Of a stretch of DNA of 64,000 nt, positions 7,708 through 18,687 are shown one piece after another; the first letter of the stretch is position 1, and each line of letters starts with the position of its first letter. The notes under the pieces were generated by a model. The model was not told where the DNA came from. It saw only the letters and a program-made list of their open reading frames with translations, and ran no database searches. The position numbers were made by a program, and so were the translations under genes. Source of the DNA: Klebsiella pneumoniae (lineage in GTDB: Bacteria > Pseudomonadota > Gammaproteobacteria > Pseudomonadales > Pseudohongiellaceae); assembly GCA_945869725.1 (NCBI GenBank), contig CAMBPO010000003.1, positions 21,083 through 85,082 on the forward strand, written 5' to 3'.

Positions 7708-9384
7708 TTACTTCTTGTCCATCTGCGCTTTAATGAGGTCGCCGATGGTTGTTGGGCCTGATGACGGTGCTTCCTGATTCTTATGGTCCTGAATCGCGGC
7801 TTTTTCATCATCTATTTCAATTGCTTTAACAGACAGTCCCAGCACACGGTTTTTTCTGTCAACACTGATGACTTTCACTTCTATCTCGTCGCCAATGTTC
7901 AGTGCGTTACGTGCATCTTCTATTTTCTCGCGACTGATCTCCGACGCGCGAAGCACGCCCTCAACACCATTTCCGAGATTTACAGTTGCCGCTTTTGCAT
8001 CTACTTCTGACACAACACCTTTCACAACACTGCCTTTCTCGAATTCACCAACGTAGTTAGAGAACGGATCCTCAGAAAGCTGTTTGATACCCAGGGAGAT
8101 GCGCTCACGCTCAGGATCAATAGACAGAATAACAGTCTCGATTTCATCACCTTTCTTGTATGCGCGAACAGCTTCTTCGCCATTCTCATCCCATGAAATA
8201 TCAGAAAGATGAACCAGGCCGTCTATGTTGCCATCGAGTCCGATGAAGATGCCAAAGTCAGTGATGGACTTGATGCTGCCAGAAATTTTGTCGCCTTTTT
8301 TGAACTGCTCGGCAAAACGATCCCACGGATTCTGGTAGCACTGCTTTATACCCAAGGATATACGACGACGCTCTTCATCGATATCAAGAATCATCACTTC
8401 TACTTCATCGCCCAGTTGAACGATTTTGGATGGGTGGACGTTTTTGTTCGTCCAATCCATCTCTGATACGTGAACCAAGCCTTCAACACCCTCTTCCAGT
8501 TCAGCGAAGCAGCCATAGTCGGTCAGATTGGTGACTCGTGCTTTCACTTTTGTGTTTTCAGGATAACGTGCTTTGATCTCAACCCACGGATCAGCGCCGA
8601 GTTGTTTAAGGCCGAGCGATACGCGGTTGCGATCACGGTCATACTTCAGTATTTTGACTTTGATTTCATCGCCAACATTTACGATCTCACTTGGATGCTT
8701 GATACGCTTCCAAGACATGTCGGTTATGTGTAGCAGTCCGTCTACGCCGCCCAAGTCCACAAATGCGCCGTAGTCAGTGAGATTCTTGACCACGCCTTTA
8801 ATAACAAGGCCTTCCTGCAGACTGGCAAGTAACTCATCACGCTCTTCTGAGCTGACGGCTTCCAGAACCGCACGGCGTGATACCACAACGTTGTTGCGCT
8901 TCTGATCCAACTTAATCAGTTTGAATTCCAGCAACTGACCTTCAAGGTGAGTAGTGTCACGTATTGGACGAACATCAACCAGTGAGCCAGGCAGGAACGC
9001 TCGAATATTATTAAGATCAACGGTAAAGCCGCCTTTGACTTTGCCATTAATGATACCTTTGACAATCTCATTTTTCTCGAAAGCTGATTCCAGATCCATC
9101 CAGGACTCTGCACGCTTGGCTTTTTCCCGCGACAAACGAGTTTCACCAAAACCGTCTTCAACGGTCTCAAGTGCTACCTTAATAACATCGCCAACAGACA
9201 ACGAGAAACCACCATTCTCATCCAGGAATTGAATCTTAGGGATAACACCCTCTGATTTCAGGCCGGCATGGATTGTTACCCAGTCAGAATCTATATGAAT
9301 CACAGTGCCATTGACGATAGCACCAGGGGTCATGTCGACTTCAATCAGACTTTGTTCAAATAAATCAGCAAAACTTTCAGTCAT
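7708..9384 (-). CDS. rpsA: 30S ribosomal protein S1
   Basis: The mRNA-binding ribosomal protein that helps start translation on structured or weakly ribosome-bound messages. The 558-residue product contains six S1-type OB domains, with the repeated [20 protein letters not shown] and ISLGIKQL signatures. The length matches the six-domain gammaproteobacterial form. The start at 9384 is preceded by AGGA at good spacing. Neighbours cmk upstream and ihfB downstream are typical. Confidence 0.98.
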   Translation of the reverse strand: MTESFADLFEQSLIEVDMTPGAIVNGTVIHIDSDWVTIHAGLKSEGVIPKIQFLDENGGFSLSVGDVIKVALETVEDGFGETRLSREKAKRAESWMDLESAFEKNEIVKGIINGKVKGGFTVDLNNIRAFLPGSLVDVRPIRDTTHLEGQLLEFKLIKLDQKRNNVVVSRRAVLEAVSSEERDELLASLQEGLVIKGVVKNLTDYGAFVDLGGVDGLLHITDMSWKRIKHPSEIVNVGDEIKVKILKYDRDRNRVSLGLKQLGADPWVEIKARYPENTKVKARVTNLTDYGCFAELEEGVEGLVHVSEMDWTNKNVHPSKIVQLGDEVEVMILDIDEERRRISLGIKQCYQNPWDRFAEQFKKGDKISGSIKSITDFGIFIGLDGNIDGLVHLSDISWDENGEEAVRAYKKGDEIETVILSIDPERERISLGIKQLSEDPFSNYVGEFEKGSVVKGVVSEVDAKAATVNLGNGVEGVLRASEISREKIEDARNALNIGDEIEVKVISVDRKNRVLGLSVKAIEIDDEKAAIQDHKNQEAPSSGPTTIGDLIKAQMDKK

Positions 9385-9502
9385 GTTTTTTCCTGTTAAA
9401 TTTATTAAGCGGTTCTACTAATCCGGGCCTTGCTTTACGAGGGTAATCCGACACAGTAAAACCACTTCTATTCAACCGAGCACCAGCATGCCCGGGCTAA
9501 TT

Positions 9503-9539
9503 AAAAAAGCCCATTAGCGGACATTGCTGGCTCCGCTAA
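9503..9539 (-). terminator. Probable intrinsic terminator after cmk
   Basis: On the minus strand the arms TTAGCGGA and TCCGCTAA (plus positions 9532-9539 and 9514-9521) form an eight-base stem. TGGGC and six T residues (9508-9503) follow. A second small stem, GGGCT/AGCCC, overlaps the T-run. The site is in the 181-base gap between cmk and rpsA, so rpsA probably also has its own promoter in this gap. Confidence 0.7.
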
Positions 9540-9565
9540 AAGACTATTCTTCCCCTCATGGGGCG

Positions 9566-10276
9566 TCATTGAGACGTTCGCAAACTAATCAGGTTAAGGA
9601 CGGTTAACAGTACCTCTTCGATAGCCATTTGACTGGTATCGATTACGACTGCATCAACTGCCGGTCGCAGTGGCGCAACAGCACGGTTGCTATCACGATC
9701 ATCACGAGCCTGAATGTCCGCTAGAAGGTCATTGAGGTTACCATCAATACCCTTTGCAATCAACTGCTTATATCGGCGTTGTGCCCGCTCCTCTACGGAG
9801 GCTGTTAAAAACACTTTAAGTGTAGCATCCGGGAAAACAACTGTTCCCATGTCGCGACCGTCCGCGACCAGACCTGGTGCTTGGCGGAAGGCTTTTTGTC
9901 GTTGAAGAAGCGCATTTCTGACCATTGGAAGTGCTGCCACTGTCGAAGCTGCAGCCCCGGCCTCCTCTGTTCGTATCAGATCCGAAACGTCCTTGTTAAA
10001 CAGCCAAACACTTTCATCGCCGCCAATTCCAAAACTGATATCCAGTGAGCCGGCGAGCTTCGCTATCCCTGTTTCATCATTTAAATCAATGTGATGAATA
10101 CTGCCTGACAGTGCCAAAATCCGGTAAAGAGCTCCGCTATCAAGGTAGTGCCAAGCAAGTCGCTGTGCGGCCAGTCGACTGATAGTGCCTTTGCCAGCGC
10201 CACCCGGGCCATCTATCGCCAGTACAGGGATTGTGGTTCCCGTTCTGATCTCGGATTTATCAGAAATCTCTTTCAC
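9566..10276 (-). CDS. cmk: Cytidylate kinase
   Basis: Phosphorylates CMP and dCMP in pyrimidine salvage and supply. The P-loop GPGGAGKGT sits near residue 25, and [20 protein letters not shown] carries the NMP-binding and LID region. The 236-residue length is normal with a short N-terminal lead of about 16 residues. The start is GTG and overlaps the stop of the tyrA-fusion gene by four bases (GTGA), so the two are translationally coupled. Confidence 0.96.
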   Translation of the reverse strand: MKEISDKSEIRTGTTIPVLAIDGPGGAGKGTISRLAAQRLAWHYLDSGALYRILALSGSIHHIDLNDETGIAKLAGSLDISFGIGGDESVWLFNKDVSDLIRTEEAGAAASTVAALPMVRNALLQRQKAFRQAPGLVADGRDMGTVVFPDATLKVFLTASVEERAQRRYKQLIAKGIDGNLNDLLADIQARDDRDSNRAVAPLRPAVDAVVIDTSQMAIEEVLLTVLNLISLRTSQ

Positions 10277-12141
10277 AAATCATCCTCTATGTCAGTTTTT
10301 TGTATTGAAAAGCCGAAACCGAGTCGTGAAAGCTCCATAAGGAGTCCTGGGAAAACGCCAGCCAGATCTCCGGTTTTCCCGATACGAAGAGGTTTTTTTG
10401 CACGTTGACCAATGGCAATAGCGGTTAGTGTTACGTGTGGGTCGGCATTACAATCAACAAATTCCTCATGCAGATTTTTAGGCACAACACAAAGAAGTTC
10501 GCCATCAACAGAAACATCTGCGCCCCATGACGCAACCATTCCTAATCTGTTCAGCAACAGTTCAATCCGATCCGATTCCAGTGAAATCATGCTGGCACTA
10601 GGGGCCTGCGCTGCCACCGCGAAGACAAGCAGCAGTTCGTTTTCGTCAATCTCCTTATTCTTCAAGTCTATGCTCGCTGATCGCGGAGTAAAACTGTTGA
10701 TTTCCAGTCCTGTCAGCTCACCGGAGGGCTCTGCCTGCCACTTTGCAGAGAATCCAAACTGTGCAAACGTCTCAAATAGGTCAAAACTTTCAGCTGTAAT
10801 GCCTGCAGGGCGTTTGGCGAGTCCGCCAAGTTTGATCTGCGAGTTTTCTCGCGATATTGCCCCGAGTACAAAGAGCCCACACACAAAATGATCAGCTGGC
10901 AACTGCAAGCTAACACGTGTGGCTGGTAGCACATGACCTTCTGAGCTGAAAGGATTTTGGATGTCGATACCATAGAGTCTTACATAACCTGACTCGGGAC
11001 CAACGTTCACGATACCAGCCCCTCGTAAGGACTTCAGAAGACTCAGTACTTCAAAGTCTTCTGGTACCCCGGTGAGCTCAAAAACTCCTTCATGTCGTGC
11101 ATGATACAGGATGGCATCAATCGCGAATGATGTCTTGGCAGCCGGTCTATAACTGCCGGCTAAAAGGGAGCCGGGGAATACTGAAATTACCTCAGGTATC
11201 TGTCTAAAATTTGAGGCTATATTATTGTTATATTGATTATTTATGGTTTCCGGCCGGAATCTTTTTATGAACTCGTCACGCATATACTTTGCGCGTGAAA
11301 AGTCATTTTGCATACCTTCGCCATCACTGATCATAAGCTTGTGTCGCATCTTTTGTAGTTCAGCAACATAGGCATCCAACACATTGATAGTGGCATTTTT
11401 ATTGGCAATAAAGATATCTCGCCACATTGCCGGGTCACTCGACGCAATGCGACTAAAATCAGCAAATCCTCCTGCGGCGTAATCAAAAACCTGCTGAGCT
11501 CGATCAGGCTGGCTGACAGAATCTACCAGCGTGTTAACCAGTGTATATGCAAGCAGGTGTGGTAAATGACTGGTGCCAGCGAGCACTACATCATGGCGTT
11601 CCGGGCTCATTCCATGGACATCAGCCCCGAGTTTTTGCCAGAGGCTCATTACGGTCTGTACAGCGTTACTGCTGTTTTCGATCAGCGGTGTCAGGATTAC
11701 TTTTCGATTTCTGAACAGATCTGATCGCGATGCGGAGTAACCACTTTTCTCAGAGCCGGCAATTGGATGCCCCGGAACAATTCGATGTAGACTGTCTGGA
11801 AACAACCTGCGTGCGTCAGCAGCAATATTGCCTTTTACGCTGGCAACATCGGTAATAATCGTATCGGATGCAACGAGATACTTCAGCTGCTCAAGAACGC
11901 CCCGTACGCTGAGGGTGGGCGTACAAATCACAATGATATCAGCTTGTGGTGTGAGTACACTAAGGTCTGTTGAGCAGGCGTCAACGTTGCCATCATAAAG
12001 CGCTGATGCCAAAGCAATGCTGTCTTGGCCGTGCGCCAGAATACGTTTGCAGTGCTTTCCGCTAGCCAGACTTCGGGCGATCGAACCCCCAATCAGTCCT
12101 AGCCCTATGATCAAAACAGTTTTGTTTTCCAGTAAATTCAC
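10273..12141 (-). CDS. tyrA: Prephenate dehydrogenase fused to a degenerate EPSP-synthase-like domain
   Basis: Residues 1 to about 295 form an apparently intact TyrA: Rossmann motif [29 protein letters not shown], the catalytic-His segment GTSHLPH and the [10 protein letters not shown] motif. This half makes 4-hydroxyphenylpyruvate from prephenate. After a linker (about 296-315), the C-terminal 300 residues align loosely with AroA. They keep ESDR (522-525), AKRPAG and [12 protein letters not shown]. They lack the N-terminal GDKSxxxR site (here [11 protein letters not shown]), any NSGT motif, the DHR motif (DPH at 567-569) and the Lys before FP. The domain is about 120 residues shorter than AroA. 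TyrA-AroA fusions exist in Pseudomonas. Here the AroA half appears non-catalytic. GTG start, overlapping pheA by four bases. Confidence 0.88.
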   Translation of the reverse strand: MNLLENKTVLIIGLGLIGGSIARSLASGKHCKRILAHGQDSIALASALYDGNVDACSTDLSVLTPQADIIVICTPTLSVRGVLEQLKYLVASDTIITDVASVKGNIAADARRLFPDSLHRIVPGHPIAGSEKSGYSASRSDLFRNRKVILTPLIENSSNAVQTVMSLWQKLGADVHGMSPERHDVVLAGTSHLPHLLAYTLVNTLVDSVSQPDRAQQVFDYAAGGFADFSRIASSDPAMWRDIFIANKNATINVLDAYVAELQKMRHKLMISDGEGMQNDFSRAKYMRDEFIKRFRPETINNQYNNNIASNFRQIPEVISVFPGSLLAGSYRPAAKTSFAIDAILYHARHEGVFELTGVPEDFEVLSLLKSLRGAGIVNVGPESGYVRLYGIDIQNPFSSEGHVLPATRVSLQLPADHFVCGLFVLGAISRENSQIKLGGLAKRPAGITAESFDLFETFAQFGFSAKWQAEPSGELTGLEINSFTPRSASIDLKNKEIDENELLLVFAVAAQAPSASMISLESDRIELLLNRLGMVASWGADVSVDGELLCVVPKNLHEEFVDCNADPHVTLTAIAIGQRAKKPLRIGKTGDLAGVFPGLLMELSRLGFGFSIQKTDIEDDL

Positions 12142-13019
12142 GATGATGTCTGGTTATATTGCGCGCGAGGGTAGGAACCAAGTTTCTTGATTTTTACCAC
12201 ACGATCAGCAAGTTCGGAGAAAACGTGACGAACAGAATCATCATCGATATGGCCTTCAAAATCTATAAAAAAAACATAGGACCAAAACCCGTCTCGTGCC
12301 GGGCGCGTCTCTATTCGGGTGAGGCTGACTTGATGGCGGTCGAACGGTTCCAGCAATCGAAACAAAGCACCAGGTTTGTTTTCGGTGTAAACAAGAATGG
12401 ACGTTTTATCGTAACCCGTCGAGATCGACGCGCGGCTATCAGATAGCACCAGAAAGCGAGTGGTATTGTTTTTTCTGTCCTGAATACCTGCATATAACAC
12501 GTGTAAATTATACTTGCTGGCCGCTAAAGTACCCGCTACAGCGCCAATAGTCTCATCCTTTGCCGCGAGACGTGCTGCCTCGGCATTGCTGCTCACCTCT
12601 GCCAGTTCTATGTCAGGAAAATTTGAGCGTAGCCATAGCCGGCATTGAGCAAGTGATTGTTTATGCGAAACTATTTTCTTTATGTGTGAAATTTCTGTAT
12701 TTTTTTGAATCAAAAGATTATGTTCGATTGGCAGGTATACTTCTCCTACAATTTGCAGAGAAGTGTCAATCAGGCAATCTTGCGTGTTGTTTACAGCACC
12801 CTCGGTCGAATTTTCAACAGGCACTAATCCAAAATCTGCGTTTCCCGCCTCTACATCCAGAAATACATCATCAATCGTGTTCACACCGATACAGTCTGCC
12901 TGGTTGACAGGTCCAAAGTATCGGTCAACAGCAGCATTGGAAAACGTGCCAGGTGGGCCCAGATAGACAATTCTTTCTTGGGTGACGTTACCCCCTGCGG
13001 CATTTGCGCCTTTAGTCAT
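12138..13019 (-). CDS. pheA: Prephenate dehydratase without a chorismate mutase domain
   Basis: Makes phenylpyruvate from prephenate. The dehydratase domain begins at about residue 16 with [13 protein letters not shown] and includes [11 protein letters not shown] and the TTRFLVL motif carrying the catalytic Thr. A C-terminal ACT domain with [20 protein letters not shown] gives phenylalanine feedback. The protein has 293 residues, whereas gammaproteobacterial P-proteins have about 360-390 with an N-terminal chorismate mutase. Only some 15 non-conserved residues precede the dehydratase domain here. The start overlaps the end of gyrA by eight bases, leaving no room for the missing domain. Confidence 0.94.
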   Translation of the reverse strand: MTKGANAAGGNVTQERIVYLGPPGTFSNAAVDRYFGPVNQADCIGVNTIDDVFLDVEAGNADFGLVPVENSTEGAVNNTQDCLIDTSLQIVGEVYLPIEHNLLIQKNTEISHIKKIVSHKQSLAQCRLWLRSNFPDIELAEVSSNAEAARLAAKDETIGAVAGTLAASKYNLHVLYAGIQDRKNNTTRFLVLSDSRASISTGYDKTSILVYTENKPGALFRLLEPFDRHQVSLTRIETRPARDGFWSYVFFIDFEGHIDDDSVRHVFSELADRVVKIKKLGSYPRAQYNQTSS

Positions 13020-15642
13020 CTCGCGCCTCAGTGTCTTTCGGTTCGGCCATTTGAGTCTCGGTTTTAGTCAAATCAGTACTGATATGCTCTTCACTTTGAT
13101 CAAAAGCCGGCTCCTCGGCCTCCGCTACCGATTGCACACCAACCAGCGCTTCATCATTTTTCAATCTGATTAATCGCACACCTTGCGTATTGCGACTTAA
13201 AGTAGGTACTTCATCAACTCGGGTACGAACCATGGTTCCACGGTCACTGATAAGCATTATCTGTTCGCCTTCGATCACCTGTACTGCTCCCACCAGGCGA
13301 CCGTTACGCTCACTGGTTTGCATGGCGATAACGCCTTGCCCACCCCTGCCGTACACTGGGAACTCCGGAATTGTTGTCCGTTTTCCATAACCGTTTTTAC
13401 TGACCGTCAATACCTGCTTGCCTTCTTCAGGAATAATCAGAGCAATCATTTCATGCCCCTCAGCCAGCCTTAGGCCGCGTACGCCACGAGCTGTTCTGCC
13501 CATTGTGCGCACGTCGGTTTCGAGGAAACGCAGCACTTTGCCGCTGCTGCTGAACAGCATGATGTCTCGCTGGCCATCAGTTAGTGCCGTTCCGATCAGT
13601 CGATCACCCTCGTCAAGTTCTATCGCCCGCAACCCCACGCTGCGTGGACGGGAGAAATTCACCAAATCAGTCTTTTTGACAACTCCCTGAGCTGTTGCCA
13701 TAAAAATATAATTGCCTTCGGTATACTCTCGAATAGGTAACATACTGGTAATGCGCTCTCCTTCTTCGAGCGGCAAGATGTTGACTAATGGTCGGCCGCG
13801 AGCGGTTCGGCTAGCCAACGGGATGTTGAATACTCGAAGCCAGTAAACCTTCCCCACACTGCTGAAGCAGAGCAGTGTGTCATGACTGCTGGCTATCAGC
13901 AGATGCTCGAGTTCATCTTCATCTTTCAGGGTCGCGGCAGCGCGCCCCATCCCTCCACGGCGCTGCGCCTGGTAATCAGCTAATGGCTGGGATTTGGCAT
14001 ACCCGGCGCGGGAAATGGTTACCACCCTGTCCTCTTCCGGAATAAGGTCTTCGGTGCTCAAATCAAGCTGTGAGCCGACAATTTCTGTCTTGCGTTTATC
14101 GCCGTAGTTACTGCGAACCTGATTCAACTCTTCTCGCATGACTTCGAATAAACGTTCTTCACTGTTTAATATATGCAAAAATTCAGCAATTTGTCGCAGT
14201 AAGTCTTTGTAATCATTTATTAATTTTTCGTGCTCCAAGCCTGTCAACCGGTGCAGCCTAAGGTCCAGAATCGCTTGAGCTTGGGCTGGCGACAGGTAAT
14301 ATTCTTGATCTTTGAGGCCGAATTCAACAGGCAATTCTTCAGGGCGGCAGGTATCTGCCCCGGCTTCGCCTAGCATTGCCAGCAAGCTGGCGGAGTGCCA
14401 AGAACGAGCCAATAATTTTTCTTTGGCTTCTGCAGACGTAGGTGACTCTTTAATTAGCTGGATGACTGCGTCGATGTTTGCTAGTGCTACAGCAAGTCCT
14501 TCTAAAATATGACCTTTTTCGCGAGCTTTACGGAGAAGAAAAACAGTTCTGCGTGTTACTACTTCCCTTCGGTGCCTGATAAAGGACTGCAATATCTGCT
14601 TCAGGTTCAGCAATTTGGGCTGACCATCAACCAACGCTACCATGTTGATGCCAAACACCGACTGCATCTGCGTTTGTGCGTACAGATTGTTCAGCACTAC
14701 CTCGCCATTTTCACCACGGCGAAGTTCAATAACCACGCGTAAACCGTCTTTGTCAGACTCGTCGCGCAGTTCTGTAATTCCTTCGATTTTTTTCTCTTTG
14801 ACCAGTTCGGCAATTTTCTCAACCAGACGAGCTTTGTTTAGTTGGTACGGTATCTCGGTGATGATGATTGTCTGTCTGCTGGTCTTTTCATCCTCAATCA
14901 CCTCTGCACGGGCGCGCATGTATACTCGCCCGCGACCGGTTTTGTAAGCTTCAACAATGCCGGCGCGGCCGTTAATGATTGCCGCTGTCGGGAAGTCCGG
15001 ACCTTTTACAAACTCCATCAATTCATCAATGCTGATATCTTCATTGTCCATCAGCGCTAGGCAGGCATCGACGACCTCTGTCAGATTGTGAGGTGGTATA
15101 TTCGTAGCCATGCCTACCGCAATGCCGCTTGAGCCATTCACCAGCAAGTTGGGTATCTGCGTCGGAAATACATCGGGGATTTGCTCAGTGCCGTCATAGT
15201 TATCTGAAAAATCAACGGTTTCTTTGTCCAGATCGGCCATCAAGTCATGGGCGATTTTAGCCATGCGTATTTCGGTGTAACGCATAGCTGCCGCGGCGTC
15301 ACCATCAATAGAGCCAAAATTTCCCTGGCCATCAACCAGTGGATATCTCAACGAAAAGCTCTGAGCCATACGTACAATAGTGTCGTATACAGCGGAATCG
15401 CCGTGGGGGTGATATTTACCTATCACATCGCCTACGACTCTTGCAGACTTCTTGTAGGGTTTGTTCCAGTCATTGGAGAGCACGTTCATTGCGAACAATA
15501 CCCTTCTGTGCACTGGTTTCAGGCCGTCGCGGACATCAGGCAGGGCGCGACCGACAATGACGCTCATGGCATATGCGAGGTAAGATTCACGCATTTCACT
15601 TTCAAGCGACACTGGAAGAATCTGTTTTGTTGGTTCCGTCAT
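13012..15642 (-). CDS. gyrA: DNA gyrase subunit A
   Basis: Breakage-rejoining subunit of gyrase, which introduces negative supercoils. The active-site Tyr lies in MRYTEIRM. The quinolone region reads [11 protein letters not shown] with the wild-type Ser and Asp of sensitive enzymes. The GyrA box appears as QRRGGMG in the C-terminal domain, which shows repeated beta-pinwheel blades. I place the start at the ATG at 15642 (GGA six bases upstream, 876 residues, like E. coli). The frame extends to 15705 without family similarity. The stop overlaps pheA. In Pseudomonas serC lies between the two genes, and it is missing here. Confidence 0.97.
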   Translation of the reverse strand: MTEPTKQILPVSLESEMRESYLAYAMSVIVGRALPDVRDGLKPVHRRVLFAMNVLSNDWNKPYKKSARVVGDVIGKYHPHGDSAVYDTIVRMAQSFSLRYPLVDGQGNFGSIDGDAAAAMRYTEIRMAKIAHDLMADLDKETVDFSDNYDGTEQIPDVFPTQIPNLLVNGSSGIAVGMATNIPPHNLTEVVDACLALMDNEDISIDELMEFVKGPDFPTAAIINGRAGIVEAYKTGRGRVYMRARAEVIEDEKTSRQTIIITEIPYQLNKARLVEKIAELVKEKKIEGITELRDESDKDGLRVVIELRRGENGEVVLNNLYAQTQMQSVFGINMVALVDGQPKLLNLKQILQSFIRHRREVVTRRTVFLLRKAREKGHILEGLAVALANIDAVIQLIKESPTSAEAKEKLLARSWHSASLLAMLGEAGADTCRPEELPVEFGLKDQEYYLSPAQAQAILDLRLHRLTGLEHEKLINDYKDLLRQIAEFLHILNSEERLFEVMREELNQVRSNYGDKRKTEIVGSQLDLSTEDLIPEEDRVVTISRAGYAKSQPLADYQAQRRGGMGRAAATLKDEDELEHLLIASSHDTLLCFSSVGKVYWLRVFNIPLASRTARGRPLVNILPLEEGERITSMLPIREYTEGNYIFMATAQGVVKKTDLVNFSRPRSVGLRAIELDEGDRLIGTALTDGQRDIMLFSSSGKVLRFLETDVRTMGRTARGVRGLRLAEGHEMIALIIPEEGKQVLTVSKNGYGKRTTIPEFPVYGRGGQGVIAMQTSERNGRLVGAVQVIEGEQIMLISDRGTMVRTRVDEVPTLSRNTQGVRLIRLKNDEALVGVQSVAEAEEPAFDQSEEHISTDLTKTETQMAEPKDTEARDD

Positions 15643-15866
15643 ATTGTTTCCGTCATGCTGTTCCATCATTTTCTGCAGGTTGAAGGGCGGTAAATACCGC
15701 GACATTCAAGGGGGTTAAGGCCAAGTCTGCAGGTACCGTAAATCGCTGGGATGGTATCACAGAAGCCCTTCTCCGGACACTATAATCCAGATTGATATCA
15801 GTCTCCTGCCATGGGTTAATCTTGGTTATAATCGCCACCCCTAAGTAGATTGGATGGAACCTCACA

Positions 15867-17201
15867 ATGAGCAATATCACCCCGGAAAAAGCAGATCTGC
15901 TGATACATGCGAGTTGGATAATTCCCGGAAGCGCTGAAGATTTGGTACTCGAAAATTCCTGTCTGGTGGTATCTGAAGGCAAAATTCGTGAAATTCTTGA
16001 TAGCAGTGTTGTTTCGTCTCGTTACCAAGCTGAAAAGGAGATGCATTTACCTGGCTACGCATTAATGTCCGGCCTAGTTAATACGCATGGTCATGCCGCC
16101 ATGTCATTGTTTCGGGGTATTGCGGATGACCTATCGCTGCATACCTGGCTTGAGGATCACATCTGGCCCATGGAGGCCAAATGGGTCAGTGAAGAATTTG
16201 TCTATCAAGGGTCTCAGCTGGCAATAGCAGAAATGATCAGTTCTGGTACCACCTGCTTCGCCGATATGTACTTTTTCCCAGATGCCAGTGCCCGTGCTGC
16301 AACCGAAGCAGGCATTCGTGTGCAGTTAGCCACTCCGGTGATCGATTTCCCAAATCCCTGGTCAATCGATGCAGATGATGCAATCCAGAAAACTACCGTA
16401 CTGCACGATCAGTGGCGCAACAGTGAGCTTGTCAGCACGGCTTTCGGGCCACACGCTCCTTACAGTGTCTCGGATGAGCCTCTGAAAAAGATCGTCATGC
16501 TCTCCGAATTGCTGGATATTCCGATTCATATGCATATACATGAGACAGCATTTGAAGTAAGTGAGGCTCTGCGCACCCAAGGCAAGCGCCCAATAACACG
16601 TCTTGCGGAACTAGGTATGCTGAGTCCGCGATTTATCAGTGTCCATGCAACGCAGCTAACTGACGATGAGATCAGGCTCCTGTCTGATTGTGGAGTATCT
16701 ATTGCGCACTGCCCTGAATCAAATCTGAAACTGGCAAGCGGCTTTTGCCCGGTTGACAAGTTGATGCGTGCCGGCGTGAATGTAAGTCTTGGCACCGACG
16801 GAGCCGCCAGCAACAACGATCTAGATATGTTCTCCGAGATGCGCACGGCGGCGATACTTGCCAAGGCCTGCAGCGGTGATGCTCAAGCGCTTCCTGCCTA
16901 CAAAGCATTGCAGATGGCCACGATCAACGGCGCAAAGGCTCTGGGGCTTGATCACCTGACCGGAACACTCGAGGCCGGTAAGCGAGCTGATGTTATAGCG
17001 GTCAAACTTGATGAGTTAAACACTCAGCCAGTCCATAACCCTGTCTCGCAATTGGTGTACAGCACCAAATCCAGCCAGGTTAAATATGTGTGGGTGAGTG
17101 GAAAGCTGCTGCTGGATAACGGTGAATTGACAACGCTTGATAAGGAGACAATTTTGCAAATGGCGCGGGCATGGCAACAAAAACTGGGAACACCAACATG
17201 A
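15867..17201 (+). CDS. mtaD: 5-methylthioadenosine/S-adenosylhomocysteine deaminase family amidohydrolase
   Basis: Metal-dependent amidohydrolase of the TRZ/ATZ group, expected to deaminate methylthioadenosine or S-adenosylhomocysteine. Metal ligands are visible in LVNTHGHAAMSLFRG, in the HATQL segment and in GTDGAASNNDLDMF. The substrate-pocket motif AHCPESNLKLASGF is also present. The length is 444 residues. It is the first gene of a plus-strand group, divergent from gyrA, and its stop overlaps ubiG by four bases. The linkage to ubiG matches Pseudomonas, where mtnA is also adjacent; mtnA is not here. Confidence 0.92.
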   Translation: MSNITPEKADLLIHASWIIPGSAEDLVLENSCLVVSEGKIREILDSSVVSSRYQAEKEMHLPGYALMSGLVNTHGHAAMSLFRGIADDLSLHTWLEDHIWPMEAKWVSEEFVYQGSQLAIAEMISSGTTCFADMYFFPDASARAATEAGIRVQLATPVIDFPNPWSIDADDAIQKTTVLHDQWRNSELVSTAFGPHAPYSVSDEPLKKIVMLSELLDIPIHMHIHETAFEVSEALRTQGKRPITRLAELGMLSPRFISVHATQLTDDEIRLLSDCGVSIAHCPESNLKLASGFCPVDKLMRAGVNVSLGTDGAASNNDLDMFSEMRTAAILAKACSGDAQALPAYKALQMATINGAKALGLDHLTGTLEAGKRADVIAVKLDELNTQPVHNPVSQLVYSTKSSQVKYVWVSGKLLLDNGELTTLDKETILQMARAWQQKLGTPT

Positions 17202-17908
17202 GTAATTCTGGCAAAAATTTTGATGGCGCAGAGATCCGGAAGTTTGAAGCGCTGGCATCCCGATGGTGGGATGCCAGCAGTGAATTCAAGCCGTTACATG
17301 AGATCAATCCGTTACGAATGGGGTTCATCAGTTCCAAATTGAATCCGGCTGGTAAACGATGCCTGGACATTGGGTGCGGCGGCGGGATTCTCAGCGAAGC
17401 GTTGGCGCGTCAGGGGGCGCTGGTGACAGCAATTGATTTGGCCGAAGCTTCACTTGCGGTCGCGCGCCTGCATAATCTGGAGAGTCAATTGGACATCCGT
17501 TATGAGAACATCAGCGCTGAGGATATGGCTTTGAGAGAAGCGGGCCAGTACGACATGGTTACCTGTCTTGAAATGCTGGAGCATGTGCCAGACCCGGAGG
17601 CAATCGTTGAAGCATGCTCGATGCTGGTCAAACCGGGCGGTCACGTATTTTTTTCAACCATCAATCGCAATCCGAAAGCCTGGCTGTTTGCGATAGTTGG
17701 AGCGGAGTACATTCTGAACATTCTGCCGCGAGGCACTCACGATTTTGCCAAATTCATCAAGCCGTCAGAACTGGCAAATTGGTGCCGGCACTCATATCTG
17801 CAACTTGGTGAAATCAAGGGCATGGGCTACAACCTGCTGACCAAGAGATACTCTCTGCAAAATAATGTTGATGTAAATTATTTGGTTCATTATACAAAAC
17901 CATTTTAG
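17198..17908 (+). CDS. ubiG: Ubiquinone biosynthesis O-methyltransferase
   Basis: SAM-dependent enzyme for both O-methylations of ubiquinone synthesis. The SAM motif LDIGCGGGILSEALARQG, the VTCLEMLEHVPDP segment and the downstream GTHDFAKFIKPSEL region are typical of UbiG. The start is the ATG at 17198, overlapping the mtaD stop (ATGA), giving 236 residues. The frame is open to 17171, but that upstream part lies inside mtaD and is not conserved. Confidence 0.96.
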   Translation: MSNSGKNFDGAEIRKFEALASRWWDASSEFKPLHEINPLRMGFISSKLNPAGKRCLDIGCGGGILSEALARQGALVTAIDLAEASLAVARLHNLESQLDIRYENISAEDMALREAGQYDMVTCLEMLEHVPDPEAIVEACSMLVKPGGHVFFSTINRNPKAWLFAIVGAEYILNILPRGTHDFAKFIKPSELANWCRHSYLQLGEIKGMGYNLLTKRYSLQNNVDVNYLVHYTKPF

Positions 17909-17952
17909 ATTAATAAGTTGCATTGTTATGCTGATTTTCTTCGAGGTTTTGA

Positions 17953-18672
17953 TTGAGTCCAGTGAATAGTTCTATTTCATACACATGGCGCTTGTCTGAT
18001 CAAGCATGTGTACTCTTTGACCTCGATGGGACCTTGGTGGATACCGCTGCGGACTTTGAAAATGTGTTGCGATCTTTGTGTCTGGATGAAGGGATTGCAG
18101 TGCCCTCGTCAGCATCTGTTCATGCCACGGTATCCAGTGGTGCCAGAGCTTTACTGGGTCTTGCGTTTGATAAGGATCCGGCGAATCCGCGTTTTGAGTC
18201 GTTGCTGCTTGACATGTTGGAACGATATGAACAGCAAATAAAGTTAACGCACTCAACCCTCTATCCGGGTATGGACAGACTGTTGCTGGAGTTAGAGCAG
18301 CGCGGAATTCCCTGGGGAGTTGTCACAAATAAACCGGAGCGATTTTCGAAACCCCTGTTGTGCTCATTGGAACTACAGAGCCGCTGCAATGTCTTGGTGT
18401 GCCCAGACCATGTCACACACTCAAAGCCGCACCCTGAGCCTTTGCTGCTCGCTTGTGAGCTTTTAAAGAGGCAGCCGGCATGTACCGTCTATGTGGGCGA
18501 TCATCCGCGAGATATCATTGCGGGTAAAGCCGCCGGTATGAGGACCATTGCCGCCGCTTATGGATACCTGCCTTCGCAACCTGCTGTTTCTGAATGGGGC
18601 GCGGATCTTATTGTTAAAGATGTTGAACAAATCACCTATTCTTTCTGGCCAGATATCAAAATCTCCACATAA
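17953..18672 (+). CDS. mupP: HAD-family phosphatase, MupP/Gph type
   Basis: Haloacid dehalogenase phosphatase with motif I FDLDGTLVDTA, motif II VTNKPE, and motifs III/IV KPHPEPLL and VGDHPRDIIAG. By sequence it could be phosphoglycolate phosphatase (Gph). The position between ubiG and yciK is that of Pseudomonas mupP, an N-acetylmuramate-6-phosphate phosphatase of peptidoglycan recycling, so I prefer MupP. The start is a TTG at 17953 with GAGG upstream; GTG at 17962 is an alternative. The length is about 239 residues. Confidence 0.85.
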   Translation: MSPVNSSISYTWRLSDQACVLFDLDGTLVDTAADFENVLRSLCLDEGIAVPSSASVHATVSSGARALLGLAFDKDPANPRFESLLLDMLERYEQQIKLTHSTLYPGMDRLLLELEQRGIPWGVVTNKPERFSKPLLCSLELQSRCNVLVCPDHVTHSKPHPEPLLLACELLKRQPACTVYVGDHPRDIIAGKAAGMRTIAAAYGYLPSQPAVSEWGADLIVKDVEQITYSFWPDIKIST

Positions 18673-18687
18673 ATTTCAGGAACCCCT

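Noticed and set aside
11180..12141. MurA instead of AroA as the partner of TyrA in the fusion
   Set aside because: The retained ESDR, AKRPAG and FPGLL lines fit EPSP synthase, and MurA signatures are absent.
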